In this document: in pieces, positions 1 through 4,956 of the stretch
Numbering within the stretch: the first letter of the stretch is position 1
Layout: each line of letters opens with the position of its first letter
Origin: Thermoplasmata archaeon
GTDB lineage: Archaea; Thermoplasmatota; Thermoplasmata; Thermoplasmatales; Thermoplasmataceae
NCBI GenBank assembly: GCA_021835185.1
Contig: JAKBQO010000078.1
Location: 1-6,849, forward strand
Direction of reading: 5' to 3'
DNA: 6,849 bases
Notes under the pieces: model-generated
What the model was told of the DNA's origin: nothing
Seen by the model: only the letters and a program-made list of their open reading frames with translations
Databases searched by the model: none
Program-made: the position numbers and the translations under genes

Positions 1-23
1 TCGATAAAAAGGAGGTGTCCTGA
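1..23 (+). CDS. 3' tail of an unknown upstream gene (partial)
   Basis: Reading the frame that starts at base 3 gives D-K-K-E-V-S followed by TGA at 21-23. That stop shares its last base with the ATG of the ABC ATPase (TGATG), and the Shine-Dalgarno of the ATPase lies inside this tail. Such overlaps are typical of translationally coupled neighbours, so an upstream gene in the same operon is likely, plausibly a regulator or permease of the transporter. Only six codons are visible, so identity cannot be judged and the frame could be open by chance. Confidence 0.4.
10..17 (+). promoter_or_regulatory. Strong Shine-Dalgarno for the ABC ATPase
   Basis: AGGAGGTG lies 5 nt before the ATG at 23 and matches the archaeal anti-Shine-Dalgarno (CACCUCC) almost completely. 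It fixes the start of the ATPase and indicates that the gene is read from a longer upstream transcript rather than as a leaderless message. Confidence 0.8.
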
Positions 24-922
24 TGGAAATATATCTTGACAGTTTAACAAAAAATTATAGAAAGATAAAGGCACTTGATTCAATAAACCTTAAAATAGAA
101 GGGCATGGGTGTACCGGACTGCTTGGCCCCAATGGAGCAGGAAAAACTACAATGTTAAAACTGTGCACGAACATAATAAAACCGTCACATGGCAAGGTTG
201 AATTAAATAATGTAAATGTTGCAATTTATCCAGAAAAGGCACTTGAACCTGTTGGTGCACTTATCGAACAGCCAGAGTTTTACAGTTACCTTACAGGATA
301 TGAGATTCTGGAATTTACATCAAAGATAAAAGGCATCGGGAAGGACGAATTCAAATCAGAGATGAAACGCCTCGGGGAACTTACCGGGATAGATGCATAT
401 GCCGATAGAAAAACCGGCACCTATTCACGCGGGATGAAACAGAGGCTTGCATTATCAGTGGCAATGCTTGGAAACCCGGAAATAATAATACTTGATGAAC
501 CTACTTTCGGTCTTGATCCAAAGGGCATGGTTGATGTGAGGAATATTATAAAAGATATAGCTAAGGAGCATCTAGTTCTTCTGAGCACCCACCTGATTTC
601 TGAAGCGCGTGAGTTATGTGACAGGACTATAATTATTAACGGCGGGAAAATAGAATATGATTCAGCTATGTCTGCTGAGCGGAGTTTATTAAAAATTACA
701 GCCACGAACAGTATCGACATAACCGGTGACAAAATAAAAGATTATTCCCGGGATGGAAATGTGTTTATAATTGAGAAAAACCCAAGCTTCAGCAATTACG
801 ATATAATAGGTGATTTAATTAAGCAGGGGCTTAAAATAGAATATGTGGAAAAATTCGATAATCTTGAAAATATTTATGTTTCAGTGATAGGAGGAAAGGC
901 TAAAGATAATAATTTTTCATAA
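23..922 (+). CDS. ABC-2-type exporter ATP-binding protein
   Basis: ATPase subunit of an ABC transporter, expected at the cytoplasmic face of the membrane, where it powers a separate permease. Visible motifs: Walker A GPNGAGKT at 35-42, Q-loop Gln83, signature YSRGMKQRL at 134-142 (Arg replaces the usual second Gly of LSGG), Walker B IIILDEP at 154-160, D-loop GLDP at 163-166 and switch His190 in STH. After the nucleotide-binding domain (about 1-215) there is an 80-residue tail ending in FDNLENIYVSV, the kind of extension found in DrrA/CcmA-like exporters of the ABC-2 class, where a similar segment (SLEDVF-like) is common. At 299 aa it has normal length. No permease lies downstream; the gene converges on the next one. 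Because of the TGATG overlap, the permease is probably upstream, outside the window. The substrate cannot be inferred. Confidence 0.93.
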   Translation: MEIYLDSLTKNYRKIKALDSINLKIEGHGCTGLLGPNGAGKTTMLKLCTNIIKPSHGKVELNNVNVAIYPEKALEPVGALIEQPEFYSYLTGYEILEFTSKIKGIGKDEFKSEMKRLGELTGIDAYADRKTGTYSRGMKQRLALSVAMLGNPEIIILDEPTFGLDPKGMVDVRNIIKDIAKEHLVLLSTHLISEARELCDRTIIINGGKIEYDSAMSAERSLLKITATNSIDITGDKIKDYSRDGNVFIIEKNPSFSNYDIIGDLIKQGLKIEYVEKFDNLENIYVSVIGGKAKDNNFS

Positions 923-1391
923 TATAGCCCGTTAAACTGCTAATTGATGAAAACCTTCTCCCGTTGAGAGCCAGCCCGTTACGGTTGTATTTTATGTGCA
1001 GAAATGGTATTTCTGCCGATGACAGGTATTTGCATAGTGAGTCAAAAGTGGTTCCGGAATCTATAAACACATACATGGAAGGTTCATCAATTGCCTGTGA
1101 GATTACATCTTCCATTGATCTGAATACCCCGAGCCTTACGAACTTATAGTCAGGCATTTTTATTTCCTGCTCTATTACCATGGTATCATCCTGCTCCACT
1201 TTCTTTAATTTTGTATTTGTATATTCCTCAACAGAAATTTTTTTAGCCATTTTTCTGACAGCGACAAAAGTAGAAACATTCCTTATATTCTCTTTAAATC
1301 CTGTTAATATATTCCGATCATCCCCTATAAAAGCGAAATATTTAACATCCGTATTAGCCAGCATCTCCTCAAGATCGTCATAATTTATCAT
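900..1391 (-). CDS. Unrecognised 163-aa partner of the RHH protein
   Basis: I do not recognise this protein. The frame is open up to 1439, but the ATG at 1391 is preferred because GAGGAGG lies 9 nt before it; this yields 163 aa. It is soluble and mixed alpha/beta, without signal peptide or membrane segment. My reading of the secondary structure is: helix about 3-13, strands 16-23 and 26-33, helix 38-57, strands 60-67, 70-78 and 83-90, helix 92-102, then an alpha/beta tail with strands at 106-111 and 130-135. The first part follows the order of a Roadblock/profilin-like fold (a-b-b-a-b-b-b-a), but this is inference without motif support. There is a single Cys (120) and no obvious catalytic signature. 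Its start overlaps the RHH gene by 14 bp, so the two are surely co-translated. Its 3' end overlaps the convergent ABC ATPase gene by 23 bp. It could be an effector, sensor or toxin-like partner of the regulator. Confidence 0.72.
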   Translation of the reverse strand: MINYDDLEEMLANTDVKYFAFIGDDRNILTGFKENIRNVSTFVAVRKMAKKISVEEYTNTKLKKVEQDDTMVIEQEIKMPDYKFVRLGVFRSMEDVISQAIDEPSMYVFIDSGTTFDSLCKYLSSAEIPFLHIKYNRNGLALNGRRFSSISSLTGYIMKNYYL

Positions 1392-1755
1392 ATCTTTTTT
1401 CCTCCTCAAGTATTTTTTCAATTTTGCTAAATTCATCACCGGTGGCTTTCAACATCCCAGATATCAGATTTTGCCTCCATGCTTCCTTTATTATTTCCTC
1501 ATATGCGTCATCTATGCTTTTGTAGAATCCAGCTGACACCATTTTGCTAATTGCTTTTTCAATAAGTGGATCCGGATGGATACTGTTATTTTTGGTGATT
1601 ATCCCTATCCTTTTTATGGAAATGTATTCTAATACAGCCATTCGTATAAATTCTGACCGGCTCGCATAATTGCTGTTGTATGAGAGAAAAGAATCTATTT
1701 CTTCGAGTTCGTCATTAGATATACGTATGGTGAGCTTTTCACTCTTTTCTGTCAT
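1378..1755 (-). CDS. Ribbon-helix-helix (CopG/NikR-like) DNA-binding protein
   Basis: Probable transcriptional regulator or antitoxin, 125 aa from the ATG at 1755. Residues 7-45 form a ribbon-helix-helix: strand KLTIRIS at 7-13, helix A from Asp15, and the hallmark SRSEFIR at 32-38 opening helix B. Family members bind palindromic DNA as dimers through the strand. Residues 62-93 look like a second, weaker copy of the two helices (DPLIEKAISKMVSAGFYKS...), and 107-125 is a charged helical tail that could bind a partner. A NikR-type metal-binding domain is not apparent. The frame runs open to 1824, but a TATA box centred about 27 bp before 1755 fits a leaderless start there, and residues encoded upstream are not family-like. 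It is the first gene of a leftward unit with the unknown 900-1391 gene, overlapping it by 14 bp. Autoregulation through dyads in its promoter is plausible. Confidence 0.82.
   Translation of the reverse strand: MTEKSEKLTIRISNDELEEIDSFLSYNSNYASRSEFIRMAVLEYISIKRIGIITKNNSIHPDPLIEKAISKMVSAGFYKSIDDAYEEIIKEAWRQNLISGMLKATGDEFSKIEKILEEEKRYDKL
1401..1407 (-). promoter_or_regulatory. Shine-Dalgarno deciding the start at 1391
   Basis: On the minus strand GAGGAGG is followed after 9 nt by ATG at 1391-1389. The site lies inside the last codons of the RHH gene (its Glu-Glu-Glu-Lys stretch). No similar site precedes the two upstream ATG codons at 1439 and 1436, so the shorter protein is favoured. Confidence 0.75.
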
Positions 1756-1767
1756 TATTATGTTAAT

Positions 1768-1808
1768 AGATATATCTGTATTTAAATTTATTGTTTGTAA
1801 GGACAATA
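1768..1808. promoter_or_regulatory. Candidate operator dyads around the RHH promoter
   Basis: Two inverted repeats flank the TATA box at 1779-1786. AGATATATCT at 1768-1777 is a perfect 10-bp palindrome between TATA box and expected start of transcription. TATTGT-N8-ACAATA at 1789-1808 is a perfect 6-bp dyad just upstream, over the expected TFB-recognition position. Both places would block TBP/TFB or polymerase if bound, which suits autorepression by the RHH protein. AT-rich DNA gives such dyads by chance fairly often. Confidence 0.35.
1779..1786 (-). promoter_or_regulatory. TATA box of the RHH gene (leaderless)
   Basis: On the minus strand TTTAAATA is centred about 27 bp before the ATG at 1755. 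In archaea transcription begins about 25 bp downstream of the TATA centre, so the mRNA should begin at or next to the start codon. Confidence 0.65.
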
Positions 1809-1814
1809 TTCTAG

Positions 1815-1831
1815 AAATGTACATTTAATTT
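1815..1831. repeat. Palindrome plus direct repeat, copy 1
   Basis: AAATGTACATTT at 1815-1826 is a perfect 12-bp palindrome. Bases 1818-1831, TGTACATTTAATTT, recur exactly at 1934-1947 in the same intergenic region. It lies about 30 bp upstream of the RHH TATA box. It is a candidate site for a dimeric regulator. Confidence 0.5.
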
Positions 1832-1930
1832 GTTAGAGCTAAATAATATACATAAGTTAATTAGCCTTAAAATAAAGGATTCAGGAATACAAATAATAAA
1901 ATCATCAAACTCTAATTTTTTTTAATTTTA

Positions 1931-1947
1931 TTTTGTACATTTAATTT
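1931..1947. repeat. Direct repeat copy 2 (TGTACA core)
   Basis: TGTACATTTAATTT at 1934-1947 is identical to 1818-1831, with 116 bp between repeat starts. The flanking palindrome is imperfect here (TTTTGTACATTT). It sits just over 50 bp upstream of the aIF2-beta start, so the two copies bracket both divergent promoters. Confidence 0.5.
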
Positions 1948-1968
1948 TAAAAATTAATAATAAAACAA

Positions 1969-1990
1969 TATTAATTAACGTGTTTATAAT
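1969..1990 (+). promoter_or_regulatory. Ambiguous promoter region of aIF2-beta
   Basis: The best TATA match, TTTATAAT at 1983-1990, is only about 12 bp from the ATG, too close to yield an mRNA containing that codon. A leaderless start at 1999 would need a box near 1970-1977, where only the weak ATATTAATTA occurs. No Shine-Dalgarno is visible. The true promoter is therefore unresolved. Confidence 0.3.
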
Positions 1991-1998
1991 TAGATATT

Positions 1999-2610
1999 AT
2001 GGAATTTGATTATAATAAATTACTAAAGGATGCATCCGGCGTTCTATCGTCCAAAAACCGGACAGAAGATCGGCTAAAGGTGCCTGAACCGGAGATAATA
2101 TACGAGGGAAAATCTACTATTATCAGGAATTTTATTGATATTACAGAGATGCTAAACAGGAATCCGGAGGATCTGGTAAAATATTTTACAAAGGAATTCG
2201 GGATAGGAGCTTCCGTAGCCGGCAGGCGGCTTATTATCAATAGAAAACTCAGGGAAGAAGAGATCAGGGAAAAATTGAATGCCTATATGGCTACATATGT
2301 ACTCTGCTATGAATGTTCCTCGCCGGATACTACAATAGAGAAAGTTGGCAGGACATACCTTCTCGTATGTAAGGCGTGCGGTGCAGAGCATCCAATTAAA
2401 GCTTCAAGGGAAATTAAGGAAAACGAAGACCAGCTTACTGAAGGAAAAACCTACACAGTCCAGATCACAGAAATTGGCAAATCCGGAGAAGGGCATGCAT
2501 TTTATGGTGATTTCACAATATATGTGCCGGGAACAAAGAAGGGAGAACGCCCAAAAGTATTGATCAAGAAAATCAGGAAAAATATAGCAATAGGGGAAGT
2601 CGTAAAATAA
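1999..2610 (+). CDS. eif2b: Translation initiation factor 2 subunit beta with TRAM domain (aIF2-beta)
   Basis: Beta subunit of the archaeal heterotrimer aIF2, which brings initiator Met-tRNA to the small ribosomal subunit in the cytoplasm. The protein starts MEFDYNKLLKDA, the conserved N-terminal helix of the family that contacts the gamma subunit, so the ATG at 1999 is secure. Residues about 35-95 are the alpha/beta core (EGKSTIIRNF, MNRNPEDLVKYF-like). The zinc ribbon is Cys103-X2-Cys106 and Cys124-X2-Cys127. Residues about 145-203 form a TRAM domain (GKTYTVQITEIGKSGEGHAF..., IYVPGTKKGE), a nucleic-acid-binding beta barrel known also from tRNA methylthiotransferases and methyltransferases. 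The plain archaeal protein is about 140 aa; the 203-aa TRAM-bearing form is known from some euryarchaeal lineages. It heads a rightward cluster; its TAA shares a base with the ATG of the PIN gene. Confidence 0.96.
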   Translation: MEFDYNKLLKDASGVLSSKNRTEDRLKVPEPEIIYEGKSTIIRNFIDITEMLNRNPEDLVKYFTKEFGIGASVAGRRLIINRKLREEEIREKLNAYMATYVLCYECSSPDTTIEKVGRTYLLVCKACGAEHPIKASREIKENEDQLTEGKTYTVQITEIGKSGEGHAFYGDFTIYVPGTKKGERPKVLIKKIRKNIAIGEVVK

Positions 2611-2966
2611 TGGACAAAATAATTCTGGATACCAATATATTGATTTATGCAATTCAAAACAAAATTGATCTTGAAAATGGCATAATGTCAATAACCCCGA
2701 GGATGGAGCCACTTATCCCCGCATGCGTTCTGGCCGAATTGCGTGGGCTGGCAACAACAAAATGGTATGCAAAGGCAGCCTTGAAATATAGTGAAAGGTT
2801 TAAAAACATAGAATCCCATGGTGAAGGAGATTTCTGCATAATGGTGGTTGCTAAATCATTAAATGCCGCGGTTCTTACAAACGACAGGCGTTTTCGCAAA
2901 ATATTGAAAAATAAGGGAATTCCGTGTGTTACAATGGGCAACCAGAATAACCTTCAGTTTTATTGA
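2610..2966 (+). CDS. PIN-domain protein (Fcf1/VapC-like nuclease fold)
   Basis: A 118-aa single PIN domain, a metal-dependent RNase fold. The acidic residues expected in the active site are present: Asp7 in the opening LDTN (6-9), Glu43 in LAELRGL, Asp74 in EGD and Asp92 in TNDRRF. An Asn at position 9 and TND near the C-terminus are standard for the family. The start shares one base with the preceding stop (TAATG, 2608-2612), giving tight coupling to aIF2-beta. No antitoxin-like gene accompanies it, so a housekeeping role in RNA processing fits better than a VapC toxin. PIN proteins of the Fcf1-like group are known neighbours of translation and transcription genes in archaea; here the partner is aIF2-beta. 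The RNA substrate is unknown, and assignment to a particular PIN subfamily is inference. Confidence 0.85.
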   Translation: MDKIILDTNILIYAIQNKIDLENGIMSITPRMEPLIPACVLAELRGLATTKWYAKAALKYSERFKNIESHGEGDFCIMVVAKSLNAAVLTNDRRFRKILKNKGIPCVTMGNQNNLQFY

Positions 2967-2987
2967 TTCCTATAGCCATTAAAAATA

Positions 2988-2996
2988 TTATAAATA
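2988..2996 (+). promoter_or_regulatory. TATA box of the riboflavin kinase gene (leaderless)
   Basis: TTATAAATA is centred 25 bp before the ATG at 3017, the distance expected for a leaderless archaeal message. It is embedded in AATATT-ATA-AATATT (2984-2998), an inverted repeat that could be an operator covering the TATA box. It supports an internal promoter between the PIN gene and the kinase gene and decides the kinase start. Confidence 0.6.
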
Positions 2997-3016
2997 TTAT
3001 AGAGATATACCCATAC

Positions 3017-3679
3017 ATGGATTATAACTTATACAATACAATAAAGATACTTAAAAAGCTCTCCGGTTCAGGCAATACAGTATATATTTCATCAGGCGAA
3101 CTTGCTGAGGAACTCGGTGTTAGCCAGCAAACATCATCACGGTTTATTATAGAACTGGCTGATAAAAAATATATCGAAAGGACATTGCAGAACAGGAAAC
3201 AGAAGATTACATTGCTGGAGCCCTCCCTTGATCTGCTATATTCGGAATTAAACCAGCTCAATTCCATTCTTGAGATGCGGCAGGAATTTAATTTAAAAGG
3301 AGAGATACAGAGTGGATTGGGAGAGGGAAAATATTACATTTCCCAGGAAGGTTACATGGCCCAATTTCTCGACAAATTAGGAATTTCGCCATACCCTGGC
3401 ACATTGAATATAAAAATTTTTCCTGAATATGAAAACGTTCTGAGAAGGATACGCAGTGCCGATGGAATACATATAGGTGGATTTAAAGATAAGGAAAGGA
3501 CATTCGGCGGGGTAAAATGTTTCTCAGGGAGAATCGATGGTACCAGGGCATGGCTAATTTTCCCTGAAAGAAGCAATTATACCGATATTGTTGAGATCAT
3601 TTCGGATAAGTTCCTTCGAAAAGATTTAAAACTTCAGGATGGGGATGAATTAAATATCAGGGTAGCACTTGATCACTGA
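3017..3679 (+). CDS. ribK: CTP-dependent riboflavin kinase with N-terminal HTH (RbkR/RibK)
   Basis: Archaeal riboflavin kinase, which makes FMN from riboflavin using CTP rather than ATP, here fused to a DNA-binding domain. Residues about 5-66 are a winged-helix HTH (SSGELAEELGVSQQTSSRFI, 25-44); residues about 93-220 are the kinase. Conserved kinase motifs are SGLGEG at 99-104, PYPGTLN at 125-131 (substrate/Mg binding), FGGVKCF at 163-169 and PERSNY at 183-188. This two-domain form was described as RbkR, a bifunctional enzyme and transcriptional regulator of riboflavin genes in Archaea. The frame can begin at a TTG (2963) overlapping the PIN stop, but ATG 3017 is preferred: it gives 220 aa, starts just before the HTH, and has a TATA box 25 bp upstream. 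Regulation of its own promoter is possible. The next gene starts 5 bp after its stop. Confidence 0.93.
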   Translation: MDYNLYNTIKILKKLSGSGNTVYISSGELAEELGVSQQTSSRFIIELADKKYIERTLQNRKQKITLLEPSLDLLYSELNQLNSILEMRQEFNLKGEIQSGLGEGKYYISQEGYMAQFLDKLGISPYPGTLNIKIFPEYENVLRRIRSADGIHIGGFKDKERTFGGVKCFSGRIDGTRAWLIFPERSNYTDIVEIISDKFLRKDLKLQDGDELNIRVALDH

Positions 3680-3684
3680 ATAAT

Positions 3685-4314
3685 ATGAAAGCTGTAGCGT
3701 TATTTTCCGGCGGCAAGGATTCGTTTTTGTCGGCTATGATGGCCGTGGAACAGGGATATGAAATTATCTACGGGGTAACAGTTGTTCCTGAAGAGTATTC
3801 AATGATGTTCCACTATCCAAACTCGAGGATATCAGAATATGCCGCTTCACTTCTTGGTTTCAGCATTAAATATATCAACGAAAAGGATTACAGGAGCTAC
3901 CTTGGAGAAATATGCAGGAATGGCATTGATGCCATAATAACTGGTGCCATAGCTTCAGATTACCAGAAAACCAGAATAGAAAGAGCATGCTATGATACCG
4001 ATACTATCATATACTCCCCCCTGTGGAGAAAAAATCAGGAATGTATCATAGACCAGTTAATTTTGCGCGATATACGGGCTATGATTGTATCTGTATCAGC
4101 CGAAGGGTTGGGAGAAGGTGACCTTGGCGCTACAATTGATAGAGATTATTTCCAGCATCTAAAATATATTAATGGAAAATATGGAATAAATATAGCTGGC
4201 GAGGGCGGGGAATATGAAACTTTTGTCTACGGGCTTGGAAACATGGAAATACATGGCCTTAAGAAAGAAAAAATATGGAAAAATTCAGGAGGATATATGA
4301 TTCTCAGCACCTGA
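3685..4314 (+). CDS. dph6: Diphthine-ammonia ligase (Dph6-type, PP-loop ATPase)
   Basis: Last enzyme of diphthamide synthesis: it amidates diphthine on the conserved histidine of elongation factor 2, using ATP and ammonium. The N-terminal PP-loop SGGKDS at 8-13 binds and adenylates. GAIASDYQKTRIER at 87-100 and SPLW at 111-114 are family motifs, and EGGEYET at 173-179 is the signature of the DUF71/Dph6 (MJ0570-like) domain. At 209 aa it is a single-domain archaeal form, slightly shorter than the usual 220 or so, without the C-terminal YjgF/RidA-like domains of the eukaryotic protein. The ATG lies 5 bp after the kinase stop with no clear Shine-Dalgarno, so it is presumably translated by coupling. 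It ends the rightward cluster. Assignment to Dph6 rests on the family; other PP-loop amidases of related type cannot be wholly excluded. Confidence 0.9.
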   Translation: MKAVALFSGGKDSFLSAMMAVEQGYEIIYGVTVVPEEYSMMFHYPNSRISEYAASLLGFSIKYINEKDYRSYLGEICRNGIDAIITGAIASDYQKTRIERACYDTDTIIYSPLWRKNQECIIDQLILRDIRAMIVSVSAEGLGEGDLGATIDRDYFQHLKYINGKYGINIAGEGGEYETFVYGLGNMEIHGLKKEKIWKNSGGYMILST

Positions 4315-4469
4315 TGCCGTGATGATAAAATTGTACCAGGTCAATGGCTTTATAACACATTTATTCATAATTACATTGAAACCGAAATAGATGCAATTAT
4401 ACGGAGGAGCCACATTTTATTATACAATTAATATCTGTGTGCCAGGTTATAACCCTTTAAGTTTTATTG

Positions 4470-4513
4470 TTAATAATATATACAATTATTTTTAATTTAC
4501 TATATATTATTAA
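4470..4513. terminator. All-A/T inverted repeat between convergent operons
   Basis: TTAATAATATATA (4470-4482) is perfectly repeated in inverse as TATATATTATTAA (4501-4513) around an 18-nt loop that contains T5 at 4489-4493. It lies between the end of the Dph6 gene and the end of pyrI and covers the pyrI stop codon (TAG read from 4502-4500). Its position suits a bidirectional transcription end or 3' stabilising hairpin; the stem is weak because it has no G-C pairs. The rest of 4315-4469 holds no gene that I can support. Confidence 0.45.
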
Positions 4514-4955
4514 TTATCTCTTCTCCAGACATCTCTTTCTTGCAGTAAACACATTTAATTGTTAATGGGTCAGCATTCACAGTCATAAACTCGGATTTTA
4601 CTGGTTCACCAGCATTTGTTATACAGTTCTGGTTTGCACATTTAACTATGCCTTTAAACACCTGTGGCATATCAAGCTTGAACTTCTCTATGATTTCATA
4701 ATTCTTAATTATGCTAATAGTGGCTTCATTTGCTATGAGTGCTATTTTGTCCAGTTCAAGTTTTTCAAGGAATTTATTTTCTATTTTTATGACATCTTTA
4801 TAGGCAAGCTTCTCACTGGTGACCCTGATGCCAATACTTATAGAATTTGACTCGTCAATGCCAAGAATGGCAAGGACTTTCAGGGCTTTCCCGGCGGCTA
4901 TATGGTCTATTACTGTCCCATCCTTTATTTTTGATATTTTTAACGTTTTATCCAT
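4500..4955 (-). CDS. pyrI: Aspartate carbamoyltransferase regulatory chain PyrI
   Basis: Regulatory chain of aspartate transcarbamoylase, which binds nucleotide effectors (CTP, ATP) and connects catalytic trimers in the first committed step of pyrimidine synthesis. From the ATG at 4955 it has 151 aa. The N-terminal allosteric domain carries the family stretch DGTVIDHI (12-19) and KDVIKIEN (53-60). The C-terminal zinc domain has Cys106-X4-Cys111 and Cys135-X2-Cys138, the four ligands of the family, spaced as in the E. coli chain. A GTG at 4964 is in frame, but it lies within the Shine-Dalgarno GGTGA, which stands 5 nt before the ATG at 4955, so the ATG is preferred. The start comes one base after the pyrB stop, giving tight coupling that suits the 1:1 chain ratio of the holoenzyme. 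Confidence 0.95.
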   Translation of the reverse strand: MDKTLKISKIKDGTVIDHIAAGKALKVLAILGIDESNSISIGIRVTSEKLAYKDVIKIENKFLEKLELDKIALIANEATISIIKNYEIIEKFKLDMPQVFKGIVKCANQNCITNAGEPVKSEFMTVNADPLTIKCVYCKKEMSGEEIINNI

Positions 4956-4956
4956 T

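Noticed and set aside
421..732. 103-codon open frame on the minus strand inside the ABC ATPase gene
   Set aside because: It is antisense to a gene with every ABC motif, its translation is low-complexity and family-less, and no promoter or Shine-Dalgarno serves it.
1392..1439. Longer N-terminus (16 additional residues) for the unknown 900-1391 protein
   Set aside because: The upstream ATGs lack a ribosome binding site and the residues would be encoded inside the RHH gene, whereas ATG 1391 has GAGGAGG at good spacing.
1756..1824. Longer N-terminus for the RHH protein
   Set aside because: It would place the start codon upstream of the TATA box at 1779-1786, and the 23 added residues do not look like an RHH protein.
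2010..2941. Several 76-102-codon minus-strand frames opposite the aIF2-beta and PIN genes
   Set aside because: They are shadows of well-supported coding frames; their translations show no domain and they would overlap each other.
2610..2966. PIN protein as the toxin of a VapBC pair
   Set aside because: The adjacent upstream gene is aIF2-beta and the downstream gene a riboflavin kinase; there is no antitoxin-sized DNA-binding gene next to it.
4315..4469. Small peptide or RNA gene after Dph6 (22-codon frame from 4322; GGAGG at 4403)
   Set aside because: The frame is very short with no promoter, the GGAGG is followed by no usable start, and I see no tRNA-like or G/C-stemmed structure.
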